Assembly: GCF_009765985.1 (NCBI RefSeq)
Contig: NZ_LMUM01000026.1
Coordinates: forward strand, 1-64,000
Source: Acidobacterium sp. S8
Lineage (GTDB): Bacteria > Acidobacteriota > Terriglobia > Terriglobales > Acidobacteriaceae
DNA length: 64,000 nt
Direction: 5' to 3'
Shown here: positions 34,755 to 43,400 of the stretch, in pieces
Layout of the letters: every line of letters starts with the position of its first letter
How positions within the stretch are numbered: the first letter of the stretch is position 1
Translations under genes and position numbers: made by a program
Notes under the pieces: model-generated
The model's input: only the letters and a program-made list of their open reading frames with translations
What the model was told of the DNA's origin: nothing
Database searches by the model: none

Positions 34755-35984
34755 ATGACCATGCTGGCCGACTCCATCGCCGAACACCATCCAGTTCCGA
34801 CTGAAGCCGAGAAAACAGCGGTGCAGGAGCAGCTGGAGCGCCTGTTGGCGAGCTCTTATTTCAGTCACAGCAAGCGATTTCCAACATTTCTACGCTTTGT
34901 GGTGCAGCATGCGCTGAACGGGCAGGCAGAGATGCTGAAGGAGCGGACGCTCGGCATCGAAATTTTTGGGCGAACGCCGGACTACGATACGGCAGCCGAT
35001 CCGATTGTGCGTGTGACAGCAGCGGAAATTCGCAAGCGCATTGCACAGTATTACCAAGAGCCACGCGGTGAGGAAGAGATTCGCATTTCGCTGCCTTCCG
35101 GCTCGTATGTGCCACATTTTCAATGGCCGAATGTGCGGGAAACTGAAGTTGAGACCCCGCCTTTGCCGGTGGAGGCGAGCGCGGAAGCCGACCGAAAACC
35201 CTTTCTTGCTCGCGGATGGCTGGTCGCACTTGTTGTGTTGCTGGCGGTGGCGGCTGCGATAGGGGCGCTGTTCTGGAGAACGGAGGAACATTCTCCTTAT
35301 GAGCAGTTCTGGGGACCATTGCTGGGATCGAAAGAGCCGGTACTGTTGTGCATTGCCGACCAGACGCAGTATTCGGAGATAGCGCTGCGCGATGCTGCTG
35401 ATCCGACGCGGCAGAATGTGCTCAAAGACAATTTGAGCGCGGTGGTGATGGACGATATGAATGCCATCGTCAACATTGCGGGATTGATGCAGGCGAGTGG
35501 AAAGAAATACAGCCTGAAGGGCGAAGGCACGACCGACCTGATGGATCTGAGAAATGGCCCGAGCGTTTTCGTCGGGGCGTTCGACAATATCTGGACGCTG
35601 CGGCTGACGAAGGGACTTCGCTATCACTTCGGCAACAATCCGGAGATGACCAAGCTCTGGATTGCGGATTCAAGCAGTGCGCAGCCTCCGGTGTGGGTGG
35701 TGGACCGGGAGCTGCAGGAGAAGACCAACAACTACCGCGACTATGGCCTGGTGGCGCGCTTTGTGGATTCGACGACGGGCAAACTGACGGTGATTGCCGC
35801 GGGCGTATCGCGTGGCGGGACGATTGTTGCAGGGCAGTTTCTTACTGATCCGGAATATCTGCAGGAGCTGGCAAAAGTGACGCCGAAGGGCAGCGGCAAT
35901 AAGAATGTCGAAGTCGTGCTGGGGACGCAGATTATCGGCGGCCAGCCGGGCACTCCTAAGATTGAAGCTGTCTATTTCTGGTGA
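34755..35984 (+). CDS. Single-pass membrane protein with winged-helix-like N-terminal domain, function unknown
   Basis: A 409-residue protein. Residues 23-120 contain a conserved block (KERTLGIEIFGRTPDYDTAA and DPIVRVTAAEIRKRIAQYY, then ISLPSGSYVPHF). I recognise this block from the N-termini of multi-domain acidobacterial and proteobacterial regulators, where it looks like a winged-helix DNA-binding domain. A membrane helix follows at about 154-175 (LARGWLVALVVLLAVAAAIG). The C-terminal 230 residues are predicted to lie outside the membrane and show no family I recognise. The layout suggests a one-component transmembrane regulator (ToxR-like in architecture only). No catalytic motif seen. 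Confidence 0.65.
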   Translation: MTMLADSIAEHHPVPTEAEKTAVQEQLERLLASSYFSHSKRFPTFLRFVVQHALNGQAEMLKERTLGIEIFGRTPDYDTAADPIVRVTAAEIRKRIAQYYQEPRGEEEIRISLPSGSYVPHFQWPNVRETEVETPPLPVEASAEADRKPFLARGWLVALVVLLAVAAAIGALFWRTEEHSPYEQFWGPLLGSKEPVLLCIADQTQYSEIALRDAADPTRQNVLKDNLSAVVMDDMNAIVNIAGLMQASGKKYSLKGEGTTDLMDLRNGPSVFVGAFDNIWTLRLTKGLRYHFGNNPEMTKLWIADSSSAQPPVWVVDRELQEKTNNYRDYGLVARFVDSTTGKLTVIAAGVSRGGTIVAGQFLTDPEYLQELAKVTPKGSGNKNVEVVLGTQIIGGQPGTPKIEAVYFW

Positions 35985-36017
35985 TCGGTTCTGGTTGACG
36001 GCATCTTCCGACGAGCG

Positions 36018-36452
36018 CTATGTCTCATTGCCGATGGCCACGACGAAATACTGTGCCGGTTCCTGGCCTGTGTTGCGGATGCCGTGTTCTTCACCGGAGT
36101 GAATGAAGGCGGCCGAGCCGGGGCCGATGGTGGTGGTTTTGCCGGCGATCGTGACCTCAAGCGTTCCTTTGGAGATAAGGAAGAGCTCTTCGTGCGTGTG
36201 ATGATGCGGCGGGTGCGGCATGGCTCCGGGTGCGAGCACGGTTTCGTGAACTTCGAGATGAGCGCCGGCGTGCGTGACACCATTCAGGATAGGCCGCGCC
36301 GTGTTGGAGCCGTTGGTATGCGTCTGCATCTGGTCGAAGGGCAGGGCGAAGGACTGGATGGGCTGATTGTTGTCCTGTGCGGCGGCTGCCAGCGCGAACG
36401 GAGTCAAGAGCATCGGCAAAACCTGGCAAAGGCTGCGGCGTGAAATTTCCAT
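36018..36452 (-). CDS. Tat-exported cupin-domain protein
   Basis: A 144-residue protein with a twin-arginine signal (MEISRRSLCQVLPMLL ... LAAAAQ) and one cupin barrel. Likely metal ligands are the His cluster in MPHPPHHHTHEELFLISKG with its Glu, and His in FIHSGEEHGIRN. Tat export implies folding, probably with metal bound, before secretion. The start at 36452 is preferred because the Tat motif begins there and GAGGG precedes it; an in-frame ATG at 36581 would bury the motif. Function unknown; it could be a small-molecule oxygenase, isomerase or binding protein. Confidence 0.85.
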   Translation of the reverse strand: MEISRRSLCQVLPMLLTPFALAAAAQDNNQPIQSFALPFDQMQTHTNGSNTARPILNGVTHAGAHLEVHETVLAPGAMPHPPHHHTHEELFLISKGTLEVTIAGKTTTIGPGSAAFIHSGEEHGIRNTGQEPAQYFVVAIGNET

Positions 36453-36553
36453 CAGAATTCCCTCTGCGAACAAAGTAGCACTCGCGGGAAGACATGCGAA
36501 AGCGATCGGCGCTATGACTTCTGCGGCAGATTTCGATAGACTTTGCATCGAGT

Positions 36554-37717
36554 ATGAAGCTGGCTGAAATTCAATCCGCACTGCGCGAACAGAAGCTGGA
36601 CGCGTGGCTTTTTTACGATCATCACCATCGCGATCCGATTGCGGGGCGCATTCTCGGGCTCGACCCGCACGCGCATATCACGCGCCGCTGGTACTACGTA
36701 ATTCCGGCGCACGGCGAGCCGCACAAGCTGGTGCATCGCATTGAGCAGGGACGGCTGGATACGCTGCCGGGCGGGAAGACGCAGTATTCGTCATGGCAGG
36801 AGCTGCAGACGGGACTGGAGGCAATGCTTGCGCCCTATCGCCGCATTGCCATGCAGTATTCGCCGCGAAACACCATTATGTATGTCGCGATGGTGGATGC
36901 GGGCACCGTTGAGCTGTTGAGGGAGATGGGCAAGTCGATTGTCAGCTCTGCGGATTTGGTGAGCCAGTTTGAGGCAGTGCTTACCGAGGAGCAGATTGCC
37001 AGCCACTACGAGGTGCAAAGGGCGCTTGATGAAATTCTGGCTGAGGGATTTCGCGCCATCGACCGACGGGTGAAAAGCGGCGTCACCGAATACGAAATGA
37101 TGACGTGGTTCCAGGAGGCGATGGAACGCGCGGAGCTGATTACGGAAACCGGCCCGAACGTTTCGGTGAACGAGAACTCTTCGGATTCGCACTATGAACC
37201 GACGGCATCGCACTCACGGCAGATTAAGAGCGGCGATTTTCTGCTGATCGATATATGGGCGCGCAAAAACCGGCCCGGAACCTGCTGGTATGACATTACC
37301 TGGACCGGCGTTGTGGGACGCGAGCCTTCTGCACGCGAACGCGAAGTATTTGAGACCGTGAAGAATGCACGTGATGCTGCGATTCGAGTGGTCGAGGAGG
37401 CCTTCGCGCAGAAGAAGCCGATTGCTGGATGGCAGGCGGATGATGCTGCGCGTGCTGTGATTCGGGATGCGGGTTTTGCGAATTACTTTACGCATCGCAC
37501 AGGACATAATATTGCTACCGAACTGCACGGCAACGGAGCCCATCTGGATAATCTGGAGACGCATGACGAGAGGCGCATTCTTCCGTTTACGTGCTTCTCG
37601 GTAGAGCCGGGAATTTATCTGCCGGAGTTCGGGATTCGCAGCGAGGTGAACATGATGACTTCGCGTGACAGCGCTGTGGTGACGGGACGGATGCAAGAGG
37701 AGCTGGTGCGGATTTAG
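36554..37717 (+). CDS. M24-family metallopeptidase (Xaa-Pro aminopeptidase-like)
   Basis: A 387-residue protein with the pita-bread fold of M24 enzymes in its C-terminal half. The five dinuclear metal ligands can be traced: two Asp (LLIDIWARK and WYDITWTGV), His (HRTGHNIATELHGNG) and two Glu (CFSVEPGIYLP and GIRSEVNM). The N-terminal half is a creatinase/prolidase N-like domain (LDAWLFYDHHHRDPIAGRIL). No signal peptide, so it is cytoplasmic, probably releasing residues next to proline. Only a weak ribosome-binding site precedes ATG 36554. It is divergent from the cupin gene, with 101 bases between starts. Confidence 0.9.
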   Translation: MKLAEIQSALREQKLDAWLFYDHHHRDPIAGRILGLDPHAHITRRWYYVIPAHGEPHKLVHRIEQGRLDTLPGGKTQYSSWQELQTGLEAMLAPYRRIAMQYSPRNTIMYVAMVDAGTVELLREMGKSIVSSADLVSQFEAVLTEEQIASHYEVQRALDEILAEGFRAIDRRVKSGVTEYEMMTWFQEAMERAELITETGPNVSVNENSSDSHYEPTASHSRQIKSGDFLLIDIWARKNRPGTCWYDITWTGVVGREPSAREREVFETVKNARDAAIRVVEEAFAQKKPIAGWQADDAARAVIRDAGFANYFTHRTGHNIATELHGNGAHLDNLETHDERRILPFTCFSVEPGIYLPEFGIRSEVNMMTSRDSAVVTGRMQEELVRI

Positions 37718-37743
37718 ACAGTCTCCATTGGTAAACTCAAGTT

Positions 37744-38589
37744 GTGACTCAGGAAAATTTGCGTACAAGAATTGAGCAGCATTTCGCCGCCGGTGCGGCT
37801 GCTGTGAGTGATGCGGCGGCGATGGCCGCTTTTGAAGAACTGCGCGACGCTCTGGAGATGGGTGCAGTTCGCTCGGCAGAGCCGGATGCCAGCGCTCCAA
37901 CCGGCTGGCGCGTGAATGCATGGGTGAAGCAGGGTATTCTGCTCGGCTTCAGGATTGGCCATCTGGAAGCATGGGGCCACGAGCTTTCCTTTGTCGATAA
38001 ACATACTTTTCCGGCGCGGAAATTTTCTGCGGAGGAAGGCATTCGTATCGTTGCCGGGGGATCGTCGGTGCGCCGCGGTGCTTATCTGGCGAAGTCGGTG
38101 ATCTGCGTTCCGCCGATGTATGTGAATGTGGGCGCATACGTGGATGAGAGCACCCTGGTGGATTCACACGCGCTGGTGGGCAGCTGCGCGCAGATCGGCA
38201 AACGCGTGCACCTGAGTGCGGCGGCGCAGGTGGGTGGCGTGCTGGAGCCGGTGAACGCGAGTCCTGTGATTCTGGAAGACGATGTGCTGGTCGGCGGCAA
38301 CTGCGGCGTTTATGAAGGCACAATTGTGCGCAAGCGTGCGGTGCTGGCGGCAGGGACAGTGCTGACGCGCGGCACTCCGGTCTATGACGTCGTGAATGGA
38401 GTTGTTCTGCGGGCTGAGGGCGAGATGCCCCTGGTGATTCCTGAAGGCGCAGTTGTGGTTCCAGGAGCGAGGGCTGTGACCAAGGGGAAGGGACAGGAGT
38501 GGGGGCTAAGCGTCTATACGCCGGTCATTGCGAAGTATCGGGATGAGAAGACCGAGCTTAGCCTGGCGCTGGAAGATTTGCTGCGGTAA
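37744..38589 (+). CDS. dapD: Tetrahydrodipicolinate N-succinyltransferase
   Basis: A 281-residue acyltransferase of the succinylase branch of lysine/diaminopimelate synthesis, transferring succinyl from succinyl-CoA to tetrahydrodipicolinate. WRVNAWVKQGILLGFRIG and VPPMYVNVGAYVDESTLVDSH are strong family signatures. The hexapeptide-repeat left-handed beta-helix occupies about residues 100-230, and the length matches the family. The start is a GTG at 37744 without a Shine-Dalgarno. A TAAACT box (37732-37737) sits where a -10 element would make the message leaderless, but no good -35 is present. No other dap gene is nearby. Confidence 0.94.
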   Translation: MTQENLRTRIEQHFAAGAAAVSDAAAMAAFEELRDALEMGAVRSAEPDASAPTGWRVNAWVKQGILLGFRIGHLEAWGHELSFVDKHTFPARKFSAEEGIRIVAGGSSVRRGAYLAKSVICVPPMYVNVGAYVDESTLVDSHALVGSCAQIGKRVHLSAAAQVGGVLEPVNASPVILEDDVLVGGNCGVYEGTIVRKRAVLAAGTVLTRGTPVYDVVNGVVLRAEGEMPLVIPEGAVVVPGARAVTKGKGQEWGLSVYTPVIAKYRDEKTELSLALEDLLR

Positions 38590-38622
38590 GAAAGCATCCA
38601 TTTCGAGCCACAAGCTTTGGCT

Positions 38623-38658
38623 CCCACCCCTCGCAAACTACGCGAAGGATAGGCACCC
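38623..38658. repeat. Dispersed palindromic repeat, family A (degenerate)
   Basis: CCCACCCCTCGCAAACTACG then CGAAGGATAGGCACCC: the same outline as 18515-18553 with several changes. A remnant of family B (GCTCAGGATGACA, 38688-38700) follows in the same spacer between dapD and the RNase J gene. The rest of the spacer shows no gene. Confidence 0.65.
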
Positions 38659-38816
38659 GGATTCAACCGTTGCGGAGAAAAAGCACCGCTCAGGATGACA
38701 ATTCATTTTTAAGCTGGCCGGATGCCATTGGACGGTGTGGTTTACTCTAATTAAAGAACCGTTCACAGAAGCACTCCCGACGCCGAAGGCGTGTGTGCCT
38801 GGACGGCAAGTCCAAA

Positions 38817-40478
38817 ATGGCCGACGCAAAGCTGCAAATCATTCCTTTGGGCGGGTTAGGCGAGTTCGGCATGAACTGTCTCGCCATCCGCTACAAAGAC
38901 GACATTCTCGTCATCGATGCTGGACTCATGTTCCCCGAGTCGGAGCTGCTGGGCGTCGATATCGTTGTCCCTGACATTACTTACCTGGTTGAAAACCGCG
39001 AGCATGTGCGCGGCATCATCCTCACGCACGGGCATGAGGACCATATCGGCGGCTTGCCGTGGATTCTCTCGGAGCTGAATGTGCCGGTCTACGGCACGGA
39101 GTTCACGCTGGCCTATGTCGAGGGCAAGCTCGAAGAGCACAAGCTGCTGGATCAGACGGATCTGATCGAGATTGCTCCGGGATCGAAATTTCCCATTGGA
39201 CCGTTTACGGTCGAGCCGATCCGGGTAACGCACAGTCTTGTCGATTGCGTGGCATTGGCGATTGATACTCCAGTTGGCGTCATCGTGCACACCGGCGATT
39301 TCAAGATCGATCTCTCGCCCCCGGATGGCAAGGCCTTCGATCTGCACAAGTTTGCCGAGTATGGACAGCGCGGCGTGCTGGCCCTCCTGCAGGATTCGAC
39401 GAACGTCGATCGGCCCGGCTATACGCCGAGCGAGTGGGCGGTGAAGCCGCGTCTGGACGAATTGTTTTCACGCACGAAGAAGAAGCTTTTCTTCAGCTGC
39501 TTCTCATCTTCGATTTACCGCATTCGCATTGCTGTCGACCTGGCGCATACGCATGGACGCAAAGTCGCCATCATTGGACGCTCGATGGTGGAATCGTCGG
39601 AGATTGCGCAGGACCTCGGCTATCTCGATGTGCCTCCGGGGATCATTATTCATCCCGGACAGATTGCCGATTTCGCTCCGGAAGAGGTGATGGTCCTCAT
39701 CAGCGGCACGCAAGGCGAACCAATGAGCGCGCTAAGCCGCGCCGCCGTCGACAATCACAAGCATGCAAAGATTCTGCCGGGCGATACGGTTGTGCTGAGC
39801 TCGCGTGTGATCCCAGGAAACGAGAAAAGTATCTTCCGCGTGATCGATCACCTGTATCGACGCGATGCGCATGTGATCTTCGACGACGGAGCTTCCGGAC
39901 TGATCCATGTGAGCGGACACGCCAGCCAGGAAGAGCAGCGGTTGATGATCAATCTGCTGCGGCCGAAGTTCTTTATTCCGGTGCATGGTGATTACCGTCA
40001 TCTGAAGAAGCATGCCGAGATTGCGCAAAACATGGGCGTGGTTGACTTGGCACTGGTGATCGAGAACGGCGATGTGCTCGAACTCGATAAAGATGATGCG
40101 CGCAAGACGGGCAAGATTACTGCCGGACGCGTCTGCATCGATTCCGGGTCGACTGCGGATGTGGTCGAAGACATTGTGATTCGCGATCGCCGCCACCTGA
40201 GCGAAGATGGGTTTGTGCTGCCGATCCTGACAATTAACAAGCTCAGCGGCAAGGTGGAGAGACTGCCGGAGATTGTGAGCCGTGGCTTTGTGGGTGCCGA
40301 TCAAGGGTTGATGGAGGAGGCGCGCAAGGTCGTCAGCGGGACGCTTGAGAATTCGAGCGATGAAGAGAAGGCCGATTACGGCGTCATCAAGGAAAAGATT
40401 CGTATTGATTTGAAGCGGTATATCCAGAAGAATACGAGCCGACGGCCTTTGATTATGCCGGTGATTCTCGAAATATAA
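38817..40478 (+). CDS. rnj: Ribonuclease J
   Basis: A 553-residue metallo-beta-lactamase/beta-CASP ribonuclease with 5'-exo- and endonuclease activity in RNA decay and maturation. It starts with the family signature LQIIPLGGLGEFGMNCLAIRY and carries the zinc motif HGHEDHIGG, HTGDFKID, the beta-CASP segments, and PVHGDYRHLKKHAEIA. The C-terminal domain ends near KNTSRRPLIMPVILEI. ATG at 38817 is chosen because RNase J proteins begin a few residues before that signature; an upstream in-frame GTG at 38793 would add eight residues. It is followed 9 bases later by a small secreted protein gene, probably in the same transcript. Confidence 0.95.
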   Translation: MADAKLQIIPLGGLGEFGMNCLAIRYKDDILVIDAGLMFPESELLGVDIVVPDITYLVENREHVRGIILTHGHEDHIGGLPWILSELNVPVYGTEFTLAYVEGKLEEHKLLDQTDLIEIAPGSKFPIGPFTVEPIRVTHSLVDCVALAIDTPVGVIVHTGDFKIDLSPPDGKAFDLHKFAEYGQRGVLALLQDSTNVDRPGYTPSEWAVKPRLDELFSRTKKKLFFSCFSSSIYRIRIAVDLAHTHGRKVAIIGRSMVESSEIAQDLGYLDVPPGIIIHPGQIADFAPEEVMVLISGTQGEPMSALSRAAVDNHKHAKILPGDTVVLSSRVIPGNEKSIFRVIDHLYRRDAHVIFDDGASGLIHVSGHASQEEQRLMINLLRPKFFIPVHGDYRHLKKHAEIAQNMGVVDLALVIENGDVLELDKDDARKTGKITAGRVCIDSGSTADVVEDIVIRDRRHLSEDGFVLPILTINKLSGKVERLPEIVSRGFVGADQGLMEEARKVVSGTLENSSDEEKADYGVIKEKIRIDLKRYIQKNTSRRPLIMPVILEI

Positions 40479-40487
40479 GGAAAGACC

Positions 40488-40988
40488 ATGCGCTCGAAGT
40501 TTCTCTTTGTGGCTCTGTGTATATTGTGCGCGCCTATCATGCGCGCGCAAGCGACTTCATGTCCTTCGACGAAAACGCTCGATGAGTTGACCAACGCTTT
40601 ATATGGCGCTGTCAGCGGGCCCGCCGATAAAGATCGCATCTGCATGCGGGAGCTCATGCTTCCTGAGGTGAGATTGATTCCGGTGGGAAAAGCCAAGGAC
40701 GGGAGCTTCGGCCCTCATATCCTGACTCTGGATGACTGGATCACTCGCGTGAAGGCGCGCGGGCATGATGCGTTTTATGAGCATCAGGTGAAGGTCACCA
40801 GCGAAGTGTATGGGCATATCGCGCACCTTTGGAGCACCTATGAAATCAGTCCAATGGAAGGCAAGCCTCCCGTGCGAGGTATCAACAGCATCCAGGCGGT
40901 CTTCAACGGAACTGATTGGAAGGTCGTAGAAATCGTGTGGCAGGCGGAAACACCGGAAGAGCCGCTCCCACAGAAGTATCTCCCTTAG
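40488..40988 (+). CDS. Small secreted protein, possibly NTF2-like
   Basis: A 166-residue protein with a signal peptide (MRSKFLFVALCILCAPIMRAQ). The mature part (TLDELTNALYGAVSGPADK; LTLDDWITRVKARG; SIQAVFNGTDWKVVEIVWQ) has the alpha-helix then curved beta-sheet pattern of NTF2/SnoaL-like proteins. That assignment rests on overall pattern only. Two Cys residues at about 25 and 52 could form a disulfide. AAGGAAAG precedes the ATG, ten bases after the RNase J stop. Function unknown. Confidence 0.75.
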   Translation: MRSKFLFVALCILCAPIMRAQATSCPSTKTLDELTNALYGAVSGPADKDRICMRELMLPEVRLIPVGKAKDGSFGPHILTLDDWITRVKARGHDAFYEHQVKVTSEVYGHIAHLWSTYEISPMEGKPPVRGINSIQAVFNGTDWKVVEIVWQAETPEEPLPQKYLP

Positions 40989-41017
40989 ATTTTCATCGCT
41001 CCTTTTCAGGAAGGGGA

Positions 41018-41134
41018 GTCAATCTGAGCACAGCGAAGAATCCAGAGACTATCTCGTGCGGTACGACTCTTCTAAGTTTCCGCGAGAAACTCGCCAGTTT
41101 TTCCGTTAAGCCGTCATCTTCTGGATTCCTCGCT
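41018..41134. repeat. Degenerate inverted-repeat element related to family B
   Basis: GTCAATCTGAGCACAGCGAA (41018-41037, then GAATCC) resembles the left arm of the 48013-48098 element. AGAATCCAGA (41037-41046) is nearly complementary to TCTGGATTCC (41120-41129). It fills most of the spacer between the small secreted protein and the next PLP enzyme. Confidence 0.5.
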
Positions 41135-41170
41135 ACACTGTCTTTCTAAATTTTTCATCAGGAGATTCCT

Positions 41171-42136
41171 TTGCTGGTTTCCAATCAAGAGTTTCATGAT
41201 GCGCAGGCTCGGATTCGCGGCGTGGCTGTGCATACGCCACTGCTACGGTTACAAGTTTCGGGTTCTCCGGGGAATGTGTTTATCAAAGCCGAGGGTTTAC
41301 AGCCCATCGGCAGCTTCAAACTGCGCGGCGCATATAACAAGATTGCGCAGCTGAGCGAGGATGAGCGCAAGCGCGGGGTGATTACCTATTCGAGCGGCAA
41401 CCATGCGCAAGGTGTGGCGTACGCTGCAAAGGCGCTGGGAACGAAGGCGGTGATTGTGATGCCGTCGAATGCTCCTGAGGTGAAGAAGAAGGCGACGGCT
41501 TCTCTGGGTGCGGAGATTGTCGAGGTCGGGCCGTCGAGCTCGGAGCGCAAATTGAAAGCGGAAGAGCTGGAAGCGAAGTTCGGCTATGTGATGGTGCCTC
41601 CTTATGATGACGCAGCCATCATTGCCGGGCAGGGAACTTGCGGACTGGAGATTCTGGAAGACCTGCCTGAGGTCGATCTGGTGCTTGCGCCTGTAAGCGG
41701 CGGCGGATTGCTGAGCGGCGTGGCTACGGCCATCAAGCTGATCAAGCCGGATGTGCGCGTCTTCGGTATTGAGCCGGAGCTGGCTGGTGACGCGCAGGAA
41801 AGCTTTCGCGGCGGCAAGCTGGTGAACTGGCCAGCGGAGATGACCACGCGCACCATGGCTGACGGGCTACGTACGCAGAGTCTTGGCGATCTGAACTTCG
41901 AGCATATACGCGCGTATGTAGACGACATCATTACCGTAAAAGAAGACGAAATTGCCGAGGCGATGCAGGTCCTGCTTTATCGTGCCCGGTTGACCCCGGA
42001 GCCGAGTGGCGCGGTTGCGCCTGCGGCGGTGCTCTTTCACATGGAGCAGCTGCTTCCATTTCGCAATGTGGTGGCGATTATGAGCGGTGGCAATGTGGAG
42101 CCTGAGGTGCTGCGGGGCGTTGTGTGCACAGGCTGA
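41171..42136 (+). CDS. Threonine/serine dehydratase-like PLP enzyme (serine racemase/hydroxyaspartate lyase type)
   Basis: A 321-residue fold-type II PLP enzyme without an ACT domain. K50 in PIGSFKLRGAYNK is the PLP lysine, SSGNHAQGVAYAA contacts substrate, and PVSGGGLLSGVA binds the phosphate. The length fits catabolic threonine dehydratase, serine racemase and threo-3-hydroxyaspartate ammonia-lyase, which cannot be told apart safely by sequence. The start is a TTG at 41171 with AGGAG six bases upstream. Unlike ilvA at 8372 it lacks allosteric and attenuator features, so a catabolic or racemase role is likelier. Confidence 0.88.
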   Translation: MLVSNQEFHDAQARIRGVAVHTPLLRLQVSGSPGNVFIKAEGLQPIGSFKLRGAYNKIAQLSEDERKRGVITYSSGNHAQGVAYAAKALGTKAVIVMPSNAPEVKKKATASLGAEIVEVGPSSSERKLKAEELEAKFGYVMVPPYDDAAIIAGQGTCGLEILEDLPEVDLVLAPVSGGGLLSGVATAIKLIKPDVRVFGIEPELAGDAQESFRGGKLVNWPAEMTTRTMADGLRTQSLGDLNFEHIRAYVDDIITVKEDEIAEAMQVLLYRARLTPEPSGAVAPAAVLFHMEQLLPFRNVVAIMSGGNVEPEVLRGVVCTG

Positions 42137-42191
42137 ACCGTCAGTGCCGTCGGCATAGTAGGTTCTTGTTAAACGTTACAATCGAAACACG

Positions 42192-42974
42192 ATGCTTCGC
42201 ACCGTTCGAGCAACTCGGTATGTCACCCCGCTGCGGGAAGGTGGATCGTTGCCGGCGATTATCGAGGCCGACGACCTGGGGATGTATGTCCTGAAATTCC
42301 GAGGCGCGGGACAGGGGCCGCTTGCGTTGCTGGCGGAGCTGGTGGCTGGCGAGATGGGTCGCGCTCTCGGCTTGCGGGTTCCGGAGCTGGTTTTTGTCGA
42401 GGTAGAGGCCGCGCTCGGGCGCAACGAGCCGGATGCCGAGATTCGAGACCTCCTGAAGCGCAGTGTGGGGCTGAATCTGGCACTCGATTACCTGCCGGGA
42501 TCGACGATGTTCGATCCGGCGGCGGGGGATACCGCCGATGCGAAGTTGGCTTCGCTCGCGGTGTGGTTTGACGCTTTTGTGGCGAATGTGGACCGTACGC
42601 CGCGCAATCCGAATCTGCTGAAATGGCATGGGGACCTGTATTTTATTGATCATGGTGCCGCGCTGTATTTTCATCACAACTGGCAAAGCATAGATACGGC
42701 GGCACATTCTCAGTTTTCCGCAATCCGCAATCATGTGATGCTGCCCTGGGCGTCGGCTCTGGATGCGGCAGATGCGGAGGCGCATCAGCAGCTGAACACT
42801 GCTGTTTTCGCGCAGATTCTGGATGCTGTTCCGGATGCATGGGTGACGCCGGAGGGTGGAGTTGCGGATGCGACGGAACGGCGGGCTGCTTATGTGCGCT
42901 ACTTCGACGAGCGTCTTGCCGCGTCGTCAAGTTTTGTGGAGGAGGCGAAGCGTGTCCGCGCAGAGCTCGTTTGA
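42192..42974 (+). CDS. HipA-like protein kinase family protein
   Basis: A 260-residue compact protein related to the HipA/PI3-4-kinase-like fold. An ATP-binding lysine is likely K35 (MYVLKFRGAGQG). The catalytic-loop-like segment has D134 and N139 or N141 (ANVDRTPRNPNLL), and a DFG-equivalent Asp is D153 (YFIDHG), so an active kinase is plausible. It lacks the long HipA N-terminal subdomain. It overlaps the next gene (DUF3037) by 23 bases, and no HipB-like antitoxin is adjacent. The pair may form an undescribed kinase module; substrate and partner unknown. Confidence 0.75.
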   Translation: MLRTVRATRYVTPLREGGSLPAIIEADDLGMYVLKFRGAGQGPLALLAELVAGEMGRALGLRVPELVFVEVEAALGRNEPDAEIRDLLKRSVGLNLALDYLPGSTMFDPAAGDTADAKLASLAVWFDAFVANVDRTPRNPNLLKWHGDLYFIDHGAALYFHHNWQSIDTAAHSQFSAIRNHVMLPWASALDAADAEAHQQLNTAVFAQILDAVPDAWVTPEGGVADATERRAAYVRYFDERLAASSSFVEEAKRVRAELV

Positions 42975-43335
42975 TTACGCCGTGATTCGCGTGGTGCCAC
43001 GTGTGGATCGGGAGGAATTCGTCAACGCGGGCGTGATCGTTTTTTGCCTGGAAAAGAATTTTCTGGGAGCCAAGGTGAGCGTGAATGAAGAGCGGCTGAA
43101 GGCTCTCTGGCCGGAGATCGATGTGGCACTAATCCGGCGGCATCTGGAGGCTTTTCCGAAGATCAGCGCCGGCGACTCCGACGCCGGACCGATTGGGCAA
43201 CTGACTCTTCGCGAGCGCTTTCACTGGTTGGTTTCGCCGCGCAGCACCATGATTCAGGTATCGCCAGTTCATACCGGCATCTGCGGTGATCCCCAGCAAT
43301 CGCTCGACCGGCTTTTTGAGCGTCTCACGTGTTGA
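42952..43335 (+). CDS. DUF3037-family protein
   Basis: A 127-residue protein I recognise as DUF3037-like from FDYAVIRVVPRVDREEFVNA and GVIVFC near the N-terminus and ERFHWLVSPRSTMIQ followed by SPVHTGIC. GTG at 42952 follows GGAGGAGG and lies inside the kinase-like gene, so synthesis of the two proteins is coupled. The function of this domain is unknown. Its conserved PVHTG segment and small size would suit a regulator or substrate of the kinase-like partner, which is inference. Confidence 0.75.
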   Translation: MSAQSSFDYAVIRVVPRVDREEFVNAGVIVFCLEKNFLGAKVSVNEERLKALWPEIDVALIRRHLEAFPKISAGDSDAGPIGQLTLRERFHWLVSPRSTMIQVSPVHTGICGDPQQSLDRLFERLTC

Positions 43336-43400
43336 GAGAGAAGAAATGCAACTCTTCCCTGTGCGTCAGGACGACAAGACCTTCTGTAAAGGCTAAACCG

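Noticed and set aside
37714-37737. Full promoter for dapD
   Set aside because: A -10-like TAAACT is present, but the only -35-like hexamer is 12 bases away, too close for a standard promoter.
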